64,000 nt of DNA from an uncultured Bacteroidota bacterium (GTDB lineage: Bacteria; Bacteroidota; Bacteroidia; Bacteroidales; UBA932). The notes beneath the pieces were generated by a model. That model worked only from the letters and a program-made list of their open reading frames with translations. It searched no databases and was not told the DNA's origin. The stretch spans positions 1 to 64,000 of the forward strand of contig CALGSW010000006.1 in the NCBI GenBank assembly GCA_937901965.1, read 5' to 3'. Positions 40,810-49,552 of this stretch are shown one piece after another. The position numbers were made by a program, and so were the translations under genes. The stretch's first letter is position 1. Each line of letters begins with the position of its first letter.

Positions 40810-41607
40810 TCAATAGATAAAAGGGAAGACTCTCATGAGTTTTCTCTTTTCTATTTCATCTCCCCTCTGCTCTTTGTGTCTCTTCCAAGTGGAGGCGGCT
40901 CTGGGGACCAGGTTTGCTGCTGTCCAGAATGCAAAAAGCGCCCCGGGAAGGGACCAGCATATTAATGCAAAACCGAGCCACTCAATAAGCTCACCCAGGT
41001 AGTTTGGCGATGTAACAAATCGGAATCCCCCGCCGTATGGGATGTAATGTGTTCCTGGTTTATCTCCGTTTAGGACTCCCTCTCTTCTCGCTTTTCTGAG
41101 TCTTCTGTCTGAATCAATGTTGAGTGCCATTCCTCCAAAGAATAACAATGCTCCAGCTATGAATCTGGGAGAAGCCATTAATTCCTGCCATTCGCCATAG
41201 TAATTCAGAGGAGCATGAGCAAAAAGCCACTCACCCTGAAGTATCCCGTTAACAAGGTTAAAAAACACACCCATTGAGATAATTGAGAGAGGCATCCTCC
41301 CATTTCCAACAATAAGGTGTGGGTATATAAAAGCCCTGTGCAGGTAGTGAAGCATAAACAGGGAGAAGATTAGCAGATTTCCGCTTTGTGCACCCCTCCC
41401 GTACAACAAAAACAGTGTGGCCATTACAATAAAGACAGGGGCCTCCATAATTAGCCAGCCGATTCTTGATTTAATTGTTCTACCCCATCTGGAATTAAGT
41501 AAAATCCCATATCCCGCCTCCACAAAATAGAGAGTAGCAAAGACTGCAAGGCCTGCAATTGTCATGCAGAGAATGATAATCAGATATATGTTGTAACTAA
41601 ACAGCAT
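40810..41607 (-). CDS. Steroid 5-alpha-reductase-like membrane protein
   Basis: 265 residues with about six hydrophobic helices. The C-terminal part has GGGFRFVTSPNYLGELIEWLGFAL, the signature of the 3-oxo-5-alpha-steroid 4-dehydrogenase/isoprenylcysteine methyltransferase-like group, which binds NADPH or a similar nucleotide. Bacterial members probably reduce a double bond in a lipid or sterol-like molecule; the real substrate is unknown. The ATG at 41607 lies 11 bp inside the end of the thioesterase gene; a TTG at 41613 is the only longer choice. Confidence 0.8.
   Translation of the reverse strand: MLFSYNIYLIIILCMTIAGLAVFATLYFVEAGYGILLNSRWGRTIKSRIGWLIMEAPVFIVMATLFLLYGRGAQSGNLLIFSLFMLHYLHRAFIYPHLIVGNGRMPLSIISMGVFFNLVNGILQGEWLFAHAPLNYYGEWQELMASPRFIAGALLFFGGMALNIDSDRRLRKARREGVLNGDKPGTHYIPYGGGFRFVTSPNYLGELIEWLGFALICWSLPGALFAFWTAANLVPRAASTWKRHKEQRGDEIEKRKLMRVFPFIY
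40819..40850 (+). terminator. Terminator-like hairpin between mgsA and the convergent gene
   Basis: A 14-bp stem (two G-T wobbles) AAAAGGGAAGACTC/GAGTTTTCTCTTTT with loop TCAT lies 24 bp after the mgsA stop. The 3' arm ends in Ts. It overlaps the 3' end of the steroid-reductase-like gene on the other strand. Confidence 0.5.
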
Positions 41608-42331
41608 CGGCAAAAATAAATTCTATTTGCACTACCGATGTTTCACCCCTCTTTGCCTCAAAGAAGGCACCTTTATCGGTTTTACAGGCAAAGTGGTCAA
41701 GCTTTTCTCCCAGTCTGCTCTCAGAATTGAAATTCACTATAAACTCTTTGATGAAATAACCTTCCGGCACTAGTGAGTGCACACAATCAAGTGCCCACTC
41801 CATATACCTGGCGTTGTTTGTGTGGTTATTCATATCAATGTCTGAATATTCAACCTGTCTGCTCTTTCTTAATTCAATTTGTGATGGAGATGTCAGTTTG
41901 GGAGCTGGCTCCTCAATAGCATGAATCATATTGACAGATGGGTGGTCGTTCCCGATATGCTGTTCAATCCTCTGCAACCTTCTGTTTTGAGTTCCGATAA
42001 TCAGCCATGAAGTAGTGCCTCTGAGAATTTCAGCACCGTGCATGTCTGTCATTTTAAAATCTCTTAGTCCGAATAGTTTATCGCTCCCTTTATGCCATGT
42101 CTCCATAGCAACCTCCTCCCTCCAGTCAGGTATCCGGTCAAATATCACATGAGATCTGGACAATACCCAGATAATACCCTTCTCCATTAGCTGATCATAA
42201 CCAAATCCCAGTGCATCTGCATGGAGGTTTGCCATCTCCTGCATTAAAAGCATTAACGACTGAGGCTTTAATCTTGCGTTGAGATCAGTTTCAAAACTTT
42301 TAATTTTAAATCTTTCTGATAACGATTTCAT
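41597..42331 (-). CDS. Acyl-ACP thioesterase
   Basis: 244 residues of the FatA/FatB-like family with two hot-dog folds. The first carries MLLMQEMANLHADALG and IWVLSRSHVIFDRIPDW; the second has DIDMNNHTNNARYMEWALD with the Asn/His catalytic residues. It releases fatty acids from ACP in the cytoplasm, setting chain length. A TACATTTG box on the minus strand (42368-42361) is a likely promoter. It overlaps the membrane reductase gene, suggesting a shared lipid-related role. Confidence 0.92.
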   Translation of the reverse strand: MKSLSERFKIKSFETDLNARLKPQSLMLLMQEMANLHADALGFGYDQLMEKGIIWVLSRSHVIFDRIPDWREEVAMETWHKGSDKLFGLRDFKMTDMHGAEILRGTTSWLIIGTQNRRLQRIEQHIGNDHPSVNMIHAIEEPAPKLTSPSQIELRKSRQVEYSDIDMNNHTNNARYMEWALDCVHSLVPEGYFIKEFIVNFNSESRLGEKLDHFACKTDKGAFFEAKRGETSVVQIEFIFADAV

Positions 42332-42360
42332 TAGTAATTTTTTGGAGTTTTTGCACTAAG

Positions 42361-42408
42361 CAAATGTAGGGATTTCTTGCTGAAAACTTGCGGAAAGTAT
42401 TATCTTTG
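42361..42408. promoter_or_regulatory. Divergent -7 boxes of the thioesterase gene and pyrG
   Basis: Minus strand TACATTTG at 42368-42361 points to the thioesterase gene. Plus strand TATCTTTG at 42401-42408 lies 31 bp before the pyrG ATG. Both fit TAnnTTTG. Confidence 0.55.
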
Positions 42409-42439
42409 TATCCCTGTATAACAATCCAATATTTACATT

Positions 42440-44059
42440 ATGAGCACCAAATATGTTTTTGTGATGGGAGGCGTTACCTCTTCCCTTGGGAAGGGTATTA
42501 TTTCCGCATCACTTGCTAAGTTACTACAGGCCAGGGGTTTGTCGGTCACAATTCAAAAGTTTGACCCCTATCTGAATGTGGACCCCGGTACACTTAATCC
42601 GTATGAACACGGTGAGTGTTACGTAACTGAAGACGGTGCCGAGACAGACCTTGATCTGGGACACTATGAGAGATTTCTTAATGTTCAGACCTCTAAGGCA
42701 AACAACGTTACAACAGGTCGTATTTACCGTTCTGTAATTGACAAAGAGAGGCAGGGAGCCTATCTGGGTAAAACCGTTCAGGTCATTCCTCACATTACAG
42801 ACGAGATAAAGCGAAGAATGCTTCTGCTGGGCAAAACCGGCAAATATGATGTAATCATTACAGAGCTTGGTGGTACTGTGGGCGATATTGAGTCTCTCCC
42901 TTTTGTTGAGGCTGTTCGTCAACTCCAGTGGGAACTTCCTGAGGAGGATTGTCTTGTTATACACCTTACACTCGTTCCATATCTGAGCGCAGCTAAAGAG
43001 CTTAAAACCAAGCCTACTCAGCACTCCGTCAGAATGCTCCAGCAAAATGGAGTCCATCCGGATGTTATCGTATGCAGAACAGAGCATCCTCTCCCTATGG
43101 ATATCAGAAGAAAGGTGGCACTATTCTGTAACGTAAGGCTTAACGCAGTTATTGAGTCAATTGATGCAAAAAGTATATACGAAGTTCCTCTCACAATGTT
43201 CAGAGAGAAACTGGATGAGTTAGTCTTAAGGAAATTCAAGATGGAGGCAATTGATAAAGCTCCTGATCTTGAGCTTTGGAAGTCTTTCCTTGAGAGACTT
43301 TTTAATCCTAAAGAGAGCGTTAATATTGCACTTGTAGGCAAATATGTTGAGCTTCAGGATTCATATAAGTCTATTCTTGAGTCATTTATACACGCCGGAG
43401 CTACAAACGAATGCAAAGTAAATGTTCATTCAATACACAGCGAATACATTAATGACCAGAATGTTGCCGAGAAGCTATCCTCTATGGACGGAATTCTTGT
43501 AGCACCTGGATTTGGTGAAAGAGGAATCGAGGGTAAGATTACAGCAGTCAAATTCGCAAGAGAAAGCAATATACCATTCCTTGGAATATGTCTTGGCATG
43601 CAAATGGAAGTGATAGAGTATTCAAGAAACGTACTTGGACTTGAGGATGCCATGACAACCGAGATAAAACCTAACGCAAAGAATCCTGTAATTGACCTTA
43701 TGGAGGACCAGAAGTCAATGACTATAAAGGGTGGTACAATGAGACTGGGGGCATATTCATGTACTATCAAAGAGGGCTCTCTTGCTCACAGAATTTACGG
43801 TAAAACTGAAATTTCAGAGAGACACAGACACAGATATGAGGTCAACGACTCTTATGTGGACACACTTGAAAAGGGAGGCCTTATTCCAAGCGGAAGGAAT
43901 GTTGATACAGGACTTGTGGAGATTATGGAGCTTCAGAATCACCCATTCTTTATTGGGGTTCAATTCCACCCTGAACTTAAGAGTACACCGGAGAATCCGC
44001 ATCCGCTTTTTGTAGCACTTGTTAAGGCTGCTATGATAAGGAAGTCGGTTCAAAAATAG
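42440..44059 (+). CDS. pyrG: CTP synthase
   Basis: Makes CTP from UTP with ATP and glutamine. 539 residues. The N-terminal synthase domain starts KYVFVMGGVTSSLGKGIISASLA with the P-loop and has ELGGTVGDIESLPF. The C-terminal glutamine amidotransferase domain carries the nucleophile in GICLGMQ near residue 380 and the His/Glu pair in GVQFHPELKS. All catalytic segments are intact and the length is standard. Confidence 0.98.
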   Translation: MSTKYVFVMGGVTSSLGKGIISASLAKLLQARGLSVTIQKFDPYLNVDPGTLNPYEHGECYVTEDGAETDLDLGHYERFLNVQTSKANNVTTGRIYRSVIDKERQGAYLGKTVQVIPHITDEIKRRMLLLGKTGKYDVIITELGGTVGDIESLPFVEAVRQLQWELPEEDCLVIHLTLVPYLSAAKELKTKPTQHSVRMLQQNGVHPDVIVCRTEHPLPMDIRRKVALFCNVRLNAVIESIDAKSIYEVPLTMFREKLDELVLRKFKMEAIDKAPDLELWKSFLERLFNPKESVNIALVGKYVELQDSYKSILESFIHAGATNECKVNVHSIHSEYINDQNVAEKLSSMDGILVAPGFGERGIEGKITAVKFARESNIPFLGICLGMQMEVIEYSRNVLGLEDAMTTEIKPNAKNPVIDLMEDQKSMTIKGGTMRLGAYSCTIKEGSLAHRIYGKTEISERHRHRYEVNDSYVDTLEKGGLIPSGRNVDTGLVEIMELQNHPFFIGVQFHPELKSTPENPHPLFVALVKAAMIRKSVQK

Positions 44060-44064
44060 ATGAA

Positions 44065-44835
44065 ATGCATAAAAGATTATTGACTATACTTATAGCTTTA
44101 CTCACCACCCTGCTGCCATTATCTGCATCTTGCAACAGTTCAGGGGGGAGCTCTCTTAGGGTAAAGATTCTGGAGTCAATAAATCATGATACAAATATCT
44201 ATACTCAAGGATTGTTTATTGAGGGGGGGACCCTTTATGAAAGTTCAGGTCAGTATGGCCGATCATTCTTCAGAAGTGCAGATCTTAAAACCGGAAAAAC
44301 AATCAAGACCTTCTCCTTTCCGGCAGCCCATTTTGCCGAGGGTGCGGTAATGCTCAACAACAGAATATACATTCTTACATGGATGGAGAAAGTTGTTTAT
44401 GTTATCGACAAAACAACATTCAAGGAGTTGGGCAAATTATCAAATCCAAGGGAGGGCTGGGGCCTTACAACAGATGGAACTCATCTGATAATGAGTGACG
44501 GAACAGGTAATCTCTACTTCAATGATCCCATGAATTTCATGACCAAGAAAATTTTAGAGGTAAAACTTAATGGTAAGCCTGTTGATCAGCTTAATGAACT
44601 TGAGTGGATTGATGGCGAAATCTGGGCAAATGTCTATATGAGTGATTCCATTGTCATAATAAATCCTCAAACAGGAGTTGTAAGGGCCACGGTTAACTGC
44701 TCCGGATTATTACCTGCATCCATGAAGACATCAAAGACTGATGTCCTCAATGGTATTGCATACGACAAAGCCTCTAAACAAATTTACCTTACCGGTAAAT
44801 ACTGGCCAAAATTGTTCAGAATATCTGTTCAGTAA
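44065..44835 (+). CDS. Glutaminyl-peptide cyclotransferase (beta-propeller type)
   Basis: 256 residues. A lipobox-like LSASC near 23 suggests a lipoprotein in the envelope. The body is a five-bladed propeller of the plant/bacterial glutaminyl cyclase type, with NIYTQGLFIEGGTLYESSG, REGWGLTTDGTHLIMSDGT, LNELEWIDGEIWANVY and DVLNGIAYD, the usual conserved Glu, Trp and Asp positions. It turns N-terminal Gln into pyroglutamate, which protects exported proteins. Starts 5 bp after the pyrG stop. Confidence 0.9.
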   Translation: MHKRLLTILIALLTTLLPLSASCNSSGGSSLRVKILESINHDTNIYTQGLFIEGGTLYESSGQYGRSFFRSADLKTGKTIKTFSFPAAHFAEGAVMLNNRIYILTWMEKVVYVIDKTTFKELGKLSNPREGWGLTTDGTHLIMSDGTGNLYFNDPMNFMTKKILEVKLNGKPVDQLNELEWIDGEIWANVYMSDSIVIINPQTGVVRATVNCSGLLPASMKTSKTDVLNGIAYDKASKQIYLTGKYWPKLFRISVQ

Positions 44836-44904
44836 CCAAAGCATATTACTCCTCAACCATTGCCGGCAATCTTACTGCATTCACAGAGTATCCGCATAAC
44901 TTCA

Positions 44905-44950
44905 GGAGTTTTTCCTCCTCGCTCACTCTGTTCGCTGTGGCGGAGACTCC
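44905..44950 (-). repeat. CCGCC...GAGCGAGGAGG hairpin element, copy A
   Basis: Outer stem GGAGT/ACTCC. Read on the minus strand, the core is CCGCCACAGCGAA, a variable centre, and GTGAGCGAGGAGGAA. Confidence 0.7.
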
Positions 44951-45018
44951 TTCAGTTTTGCACGCCTGTTCATATCCAGCAACTGCATGAATTATATTCA
45001 TCTACCCGATGTGACTCC

Positions 45019-45064
45019 GGAGCTTTTCCTCCTCGCTCTCTTCGTTCGCTGTGGCGGAGGCTCT
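45019..45064 (-). repeat. CCGCC...GAGCGAGGAGG hairpin element, copy B
   Basis: Outer stem GGAGC/GCTCT (last pair G-T). Minus-strand core CCGCCACAGCGAACGAAGAGAG, then GCGAGGAGG. Confidence 0.7.
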
Positions 45065-45117
45065 TTTATTCTTGCCTGTATGTATTACTCCATCCACAAA
45101 TAATCCGCTTCACTTCA

Positions 45118-45163
45118 GGAGTTTTTCCTCCTCGCTCACTCTGTTCGCTGTGGCGGAGACTCC
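45118..45163 (-). repeat. CCGCC...GAGCGAGGAGG hairpin element, copy C
   Basis: Identical to copy A, as part of the second 165-bp repeat. Confidence 0.7.
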
Positions 45164-45230
45164 TTCAGTTTTGCACGCCTGTTCATATCCAGCAACTGCA
45201 TGAATTATATTCATCTACCCGATGTGACTC

Positions 45231-45278
45231 CGGAGCTTTTCCTCCTCGCTCACTGCGTTCGCTGTGGCGGAGGCTCCG
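45231..45278 (-). repeat. CCGCC...GAGCGAGGAGG hairpin element, copy D
   Basis: Outer stem CGGAGC/GCTCCG, fully paired. The core differs from copy B in the central bases (CGCAGTG in place of CGAAGAG). Confidence 0.7.
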
Positions 45279-45345
45279 TCGTCTACACCGGTTAGCTGAA
45301 TAGGTAGGATCATTCAGTTACCGGTATGAACATTGAAAACAGGCG

Positions 45346-45393
45346 TGGGTGGGACAAGCATCTATGCAACCAGATAAATGCTTGTCCCACCCA
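45346..45393. repeat. Palindromic element, short-loop copy (GGGTGGGAC arms)
   Basis: Perfect 16-bp arms TGGGTGGGACAAGCAT (45346-45361) and its complement (45378-45393) enclose a 16-nt loop. Relative to the copy at 38-160 the outer ten bases are the same, but the inner stem is AAGCAT/ATGCTT instead of GAACCTC/GAGGTTC. Flanks CAGGCG and AAAC are shared. Confidence 0.7.
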
Positions 45394-45444
45394 AACTGAG
45401 GCTTACTCATCCGGGTCAATGATACCGGACAAGCTATAGTTTAG

Positions 45445-46146
45445 TTAGGGGCTTCTCTTCTCTGCTCTGACTATGTGTTTTTTGCCTTTAGGACCCTGAA
45501 GCCGCTTTACTTCAAATCCCGATTCTCTCAGAGCCCTTTTTACAATTCCCTTTGAGGAGTATGTAACAAGTATTCCGCCGGGTTTGAGAGCTCTGAAGAT
45601 CTCTCTGAAGATACTATCACTCCACAATTCAGGCTGTGTTTCAGGTGAAAATGCGTCATAGTAAACTATGTCAATACTTTGATATGACAGCTTAGGAAAC
45701 TCTTCTTCAAATGAGTTCTTAATTTTTAACAAGGACATACTCTCTGATATGTCTGTCATTGAATTCCATGTACTGCCGTGTATTGTTTTATAGATATCTC
45801 CTGCTTCGTCATTTCCGGGAAAGAGCGCAGGATAGTCCAGTAGCTCAGCTTCACCCAGGGTAACAGGATATTTTTCAACAGATGTGTATTGTACCATCTT
45901 TTTCAGCGGATAGTTTCTAAGCTCAATTGCAGTAAGAAGACAATTAAGGCCTGTTCCCAAACCCGCCTCAAGTATTGAGATTTGTGATCTTTCAGAGTAT
46001 TTATCCAGATAGTAAAACAGACCCTCCTTTATGAAGATGTGCATACTCTCTGAAAGAGCTCCGTGAACTGAGTGATATGACTCCTGAAACTCTTCAAGGG
46101 CCAGTGTTTTTGATCCGTCTTCACTTGTGATAATGTGTCTTCTCAT
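45445..46146 (-). CDS. MnmD-like tRNA U34 methyltransferase
   Basis: 233 residues of the DUF752/MnmC N-terminal type. The SAM-binding motif is ILEAGLGTGLNCLL near 64-77, and the catalytic-domain segment is DIVYYDAFSPETQPELWSDSIF followed by GGILVTYSSKGIVKRALRESGF. It methylates the aminomethyl group at wobble U34 of certain tRNAs. Unlike enterobacterial MnmC, it has no fused FAD oxidase domain; stand-alone MnmD is known in other bacteria. No clear promoter box is seen in the short gap before secA. Confidence 0.88.
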   Translation of the reverse strand: MRRHIITSEDGSKTLALEEFQESYHSVHGALSESMHIFIKEGLFYYLDKYSERSQISILEAGLGTGLNCLLTAIELRNYPLKKMVQYTSVEKYPVTLGEAELLDYPALFPGNDEAGDIYKTIHGSTWNSMTDISESMSLLKIKNSFEEEFPKLSYQSIDIVYYDAFSPETQPELWSDSIFREIFRALKPGGILVTYSSKGIVKRALRESGFEVKRLQGPKGKKHIVRAEKRSP

Positions 46147-46198
46147 TAAGAGGGTGTCTATTATAGCTGCAAATTAACAAACTTTATCTCTATTTTTT

Positions 46199-46206
46199 TA
46201 TCTTTG
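46199..46206 (+). promoter_or_regulatory. -7 box of secA
   Basis: TATCTTTG lies 39 bp before the secA ATG. Confidence 0.55.
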
Positions 46207-46245
46207 CAAGTTAGTCGTTGTAATATAATATTTAAAAGCATATAA

Positions 46246-49200
46246 ATGGCACTATTTAACAGTCTGCTTAAGAAGTTCTTTGGAACCAAAGCAGAGAGAG
46301 ACCTCAAGGAGATTAATCCATACGTGGGTAAGATTCAGGAGGCATATTTGAAGCTTGACTTATTGTCAAACGACCAGTTGAGGGGAGAGACTGCAAGATT
46401 GAAAAATTTTATTGCACAGAGAATAGCAGATGACGAATCCAGAATATCAGAGCTTAAGGCTAAGCTTGAGGATGTGATGATAGATGTCTCTGAAAAAGAG
46501 GACCTGGCTACTGAGGTTGATAAAATCAAAAAGAGAATTGACGAAAAGATTGAGGAGGTCCTTCTGGAGGTCCTTCCCGAGGCATTTGCCATAATGAAAT
46601 CTACCGCCAGAAGATTCAAGGAGAACGATACTCTGGAAGTTATTGCCGCTCCTCTGGACAGAGACCTGGCCGCTAAACATGATTTTGTTGAGATATCAGG
46701 AGAAAAAGCTATCTGGAAAAGCACCTGGATGGCAGGAGGTAACAGGATCAAGTGGGATATGGTTCATTACGATGTTCAGCTTATTGGTGGTGTGGTTCTT
46801 CATAGTGGTAAAATTGCCGAGATGGCAACGGGTGAGGGTAAAACTCTTGTGGCTACTCTTCCTGTCTTTTTGAATGCATTGGCCGGAAAGGGTGTGCATG
46901 TGGTTACAGTGAACGACTACCTCTCTAAGAGGGACTCTGAGTGGATGGGCCCGCTCTATCAGTTTCATGGACTTAAGGTTGACTGTATTGACAAACATGA
47001 GCCAAACAGTGAGGCAAGAAAACAGGCATATAAGGCCGATATTACATTTGGAACGAATAATGAGTTCGGTTTTGACTACCTGAGGGACAATATGGCCATT
47101 AACCAGGAGGATCTGGTTCAGAGAAAACATCACTATGCAATTGTTGACGAGGTTGACTCAGTACTGGTTGACGATGCAAGAACGCCACTCATCATAAGCG
47201 GTCCGGTTCCAAAGGGTGATGATCAGCAATTTAATGAATATAAGCCATTTGTTGAGAAAATTTACAGTGCACAGAGAAATCTGGTGACACAACTACTAAA
47301 TGAGGCAAAAAAGAAACTTGCAGAGGGAGATGAGAATGAGGGTGGAAAGCTTCTTCTCAGAGCTCACAAGGGGTTACCTAAATACAATCCGCTAATAAAG
47401 TATCTGAGTGAACCGGGTATGAAGCAGATTCTCGTAAAAACCGAGAATTTCTACATGCAGGATAATAATAAACAGATGCATCTTGTCACTGATGACCTCT
47501 ACTTTGTGATTGAGGAGAAGCAGAAATCCGTTGAGCTTACAGATAAGGGGCATGAACTTATTTCAAAGAGTGTTAGCGATAACAGGTTCTTTATACTCCC
47601 TGATATAGGTTCTGAAATTGCCGAGCTTGACAAGAGAGAAATGCAGCCTGAAGAGAAGCTCGCGGCAAAGGATGCACTGCTGGCAGATTATGCAATAAAG
47701 AGTGAAAGAGTTCATACAGTAAATCAGTTACTGAAAGCATACACAATGTTTGAGAAGGATGTTGAGTATGTTGTTCTTGATAACAAGATTAAAATTGTTG
47801 ACGAGCAGACAGGCCGTATTCTTGAAGGAAGAAGGTATTCAGACGGACTTCACCAGGCAATAGAGGCGAAAGAGATGGTAAAAGTTGAGGCTGCTACTCA
47901 AACCTTTGCAACCATCACTCTCCAGAATTATTTCCGTATGTATCACAAGCTTGCAGGTATGACAGGTACAGCAGAGACAGAGGCGGGTGAGTTTTGGTCT
48001 ATCTACAAACTTGATGTTGTAGTAATCCCTACAAACAGACCTATAACAAGGAAAGATAATGATGACCTCATCTATAAAACAAAAAGAGAGAAGTATAACG
48101 CGGTAATTGAAGAGATTGTAAATCTTACCAAGGCAGGCAGACCTGTTCTTGTGGGTACAACCTCAGTTGAAGTTTCCGAATTACTAAGCAGGATGCTAAA
48201 GATAAGAGGTATAAAACACAATGTACTCAATGCCAAACAGCACGCAAGAGAGGCCGAGATTGTAGCTGAGGCGGGTCAGCCATCGGCAGTGACAATTGCC
48301 ACAAATATGGCCGGTAGGGGAACAGATATTAAACTGGGTTCCGGAGTTAAGGAGGCCGGCGGACTGGCCATCATCGGAACAGAGAGGCACGACTCAAGAC
48401 GGGTAGACAGGCAGCTCAGAGGTAGAGCAGGAAGACAGGGGGATCCCGGAACTTCAAGTTTCTATGTTTCACTTGAAGATGACCTGATGCGCCTCTTTGG
48501 ATCAGAGAGAATTGCATCTCTGGTTGACCGTATGGGCCTGAAAGAGGGAGAGGTTCTTCAGCACTCGATGCTGTCAAAATCAATTGAGAGAGCACAGAGG
48601 AAGGTAGAGGAGAATAACTTTGGAGTAAGGAAGAGACTTCTTGAGTATGACGATGTTATGAACTCTCAGAGAGAGGTGATCTATACCAGAAGAAAGAATG
48701 CTCTTAACGGTGAGAGGATAGACGTTGACGTTCAGAACATGCTTAATGACTATTGCGAATCATTGGTAGCTTCACATCATGGTAATTCAGACTATGAGTC
48801 TTTTTCATATGAGGTTATCAGGCAGCTCTCGATTGAACCCGGCATTAGTGAGGAGATGTATAATAAAGAGTCACTGAGTACAGTTACTGACGCTTTCCTG
48901 AAGAATGTCATGCAGGTTTACAAGAGGAGGGTTGATGCACTTGTAGAGAGAGCATGGCCAATAATGAAGCAAATCTATGAAACTCAAAGTGCTACATATG
49001 AAAATATTGCTATTCCGGTAGGTGATGGCAACAAAATCATGCAGCTTGTTGTTAATTTAAAGAAAGCATACGACAGCAATGGCAAGGAGCTTGGACGCGC
49101 ACTCAATAAGATGATTACTCTTCTTATGATTGACGAGCACTGGAAAGAGCACCTCAGAGAAATGGACGATCTTAAGCAGTCTGTGCAAAATGCAACATAC

Positions 49201-49530
49201 GAACAAAAAGACCCGCTTCTGATATACAAATTTGAGAGTTTCCAGCTTTTCAAAGGTGTTCTTGACAAAGTGAGCAGAGATGTACTTGCATTTTTGCTAA
49301 AATCACAGATTCCTCTGACAGAAAGGAGAGAGCCTGTTAGTGTACGCGAAGAGCAGAGAAAGAAGACAGACCTTAGCAGAATGCAGACCTCAAGACAGGA
49401 TTTATCCACATCTTCAGGAGAACCTAAAACTCAGGCACCGGTTCATGTTGAGAAGAAAGTAGGGAGAAATGATCCGTGTCCTTGCGGAAGCGGTAAGAAG
49501 TTTAAGAATTGCCACGGTGCAAATGAGTAA
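46246..49530 (+). CDS. secA: Preprotein translocase ATPase SecA
   Basis: Drives Sec-dependent export through SecYEG. 1094 residues, which is long but normal for Bacteroidota. The nucleotide site has MATGEGKTLVATLP near 190 and DEVDSVLVDDARTPLIISG near 305. Helicase motifs include AGRGTDIKLGSG and QLRGRAGRQGDPG. An insertion around residues 345-400 in the first nucleotide fold is typical of the phylum. The C-terminus holds the zinc finger CPCGSGKKFKNCH. Start MALFNSLLKKFFG is 39 bp after the promoter box. Confidence 0.98.
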   Translation: MALFNSLLKKFFGTKAERDLKEINPYVGKIQEAYLKLDLLSNDQLRGETARLKNFIAQRIADDESRISELKAKLEDVMIDVSEKEDLATEVDKIKKRIDEKIEEVLLEVLPEAFAIMKSTARRFKENDTLEVIAAPLDRDLAAKHDFVEISGEKAIWKSTWMAGGNRIKWDMVHYDVQLIGGVVLHSGKIAEMATGEGKTLVATLPVFLNALAGKGVHVVTVNDYLSKRDSEWMGPLYQFHGLKVDCIDKHEPNSEARKQAYKADITFGTNNEFGFDYLRDNMAINQEDLVQRKHHYAIVDEVDSVLVDDARTPLIISGPVPKGDDQQFNEYKPFVEKIYSAQRNLVTQLLNEAKKKLAEGDENEGGKLLLRAHKGLPKYNPLIKYLSEPGMKQILVKTENFYMQDNNKQMHLVTDDLYFVIEEKQKSVELTDKGHELISKSVSDNRFFILPDIGSEIAELDKREMQPEEKLAAKDALLADYAIKSERVHTVNQLLKAYTMFEKDVEYVVLDNKIKIVDEQTGRILEGRRYSDGLHQAIEAKEMVKVEAATQTFATITLQNYFRMYHKLAGMTGTAETEAGEFWSIYKLDVVVIPTNRPITRKDNDDLIYKTKREKYNAVIEEIVNLTKAGRPVLVGTTSVEVSELLSRMLKIRGIKHNVLNAKQHAREAEIVAEAGQPSAVTIATNMAGRGTDIKLGSGVKEAGGLAIIGTERHDSRRVDRQLRGRAGRQGDPGTSSFYVSLEDDLMRLFGSERIASLVDRMGLKEGEVLQHSMLSKSIERAQRKVEENNFGVRKRLLEYDDVMNSQREVIYTRRKNALNGERIDVDVQNMLNDYCESLVASHHGNSDYESFSYEVIRQLSIEPGISEEMYNKESLSTVTDAFLKNVMQVYKRRVDALVERAWPIMKQIYETQSATYENIAIPVGDGNKIMQLVVNLKKAYDSNGKELGRALNKMITLLMIDEHWKEHLREMDDLKQSVQNATYEQKDPLLIYKFESFQLFKGVLDKVSRDVLAFLLKSQIPLTERREPVSVREEQRKKTDLSRMQTSRQDLSTSSGEPKTQAPVHVEKKVGRNDPCPCGSGKKFKNCHGANE

Positions 49531-49552
49531 TTTGTAATAAAAATGATTTATT

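Larger units (their letters stand above)
44899..45276 (+). repeat. 165-bp direct repeat, 213-bp period
   Basis: 44899-45063 and 45112-45276 are almost identical. The visible differences are a few bases near 45037-45044 (CTCTTCG) versus 45250-45257 (CACTGCG). Each copy contains two hairpin elements in the same orientation about 114 bp apart. The 48-bp spacer between copies is unique. This points to recent duplication within the cluster. Confidence 0.85.
44836..45444. other. Intergenic repeat cluster, no gene
   Basis: About 600 bp between the cyclase gene and mnmD. It contains a duplicated 165-bp segment with four CCGCC/GAGGAGG hairpin elements. An imperfect dyad ACCGGT...CTGAAT/ATTCAG...ACCGGT lies at 45287-45325, and a GGGTGGGAC palindrome at 45346-45393. 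An open frame spans 44860-45303, but its translation only mirrors the DNA repeats and is rich in Arg, Ser, Leu and Cys; I do not regard it as a gene. Confidence 0.65.

Noticed and set aside
44899..45276. CRISPR array
   Set aside because: Only two long units of 165 bp with an internal hairpin pair; no short repeats with regular spacers and no cas genes nearby.
44860..45303. Plus-strand ORF of 147 codons
   Set aside because: The protein repeats merely follow the 213-bp DNA repeat and hairpin elements; composition is unlike real proteins here and there is no start signal.
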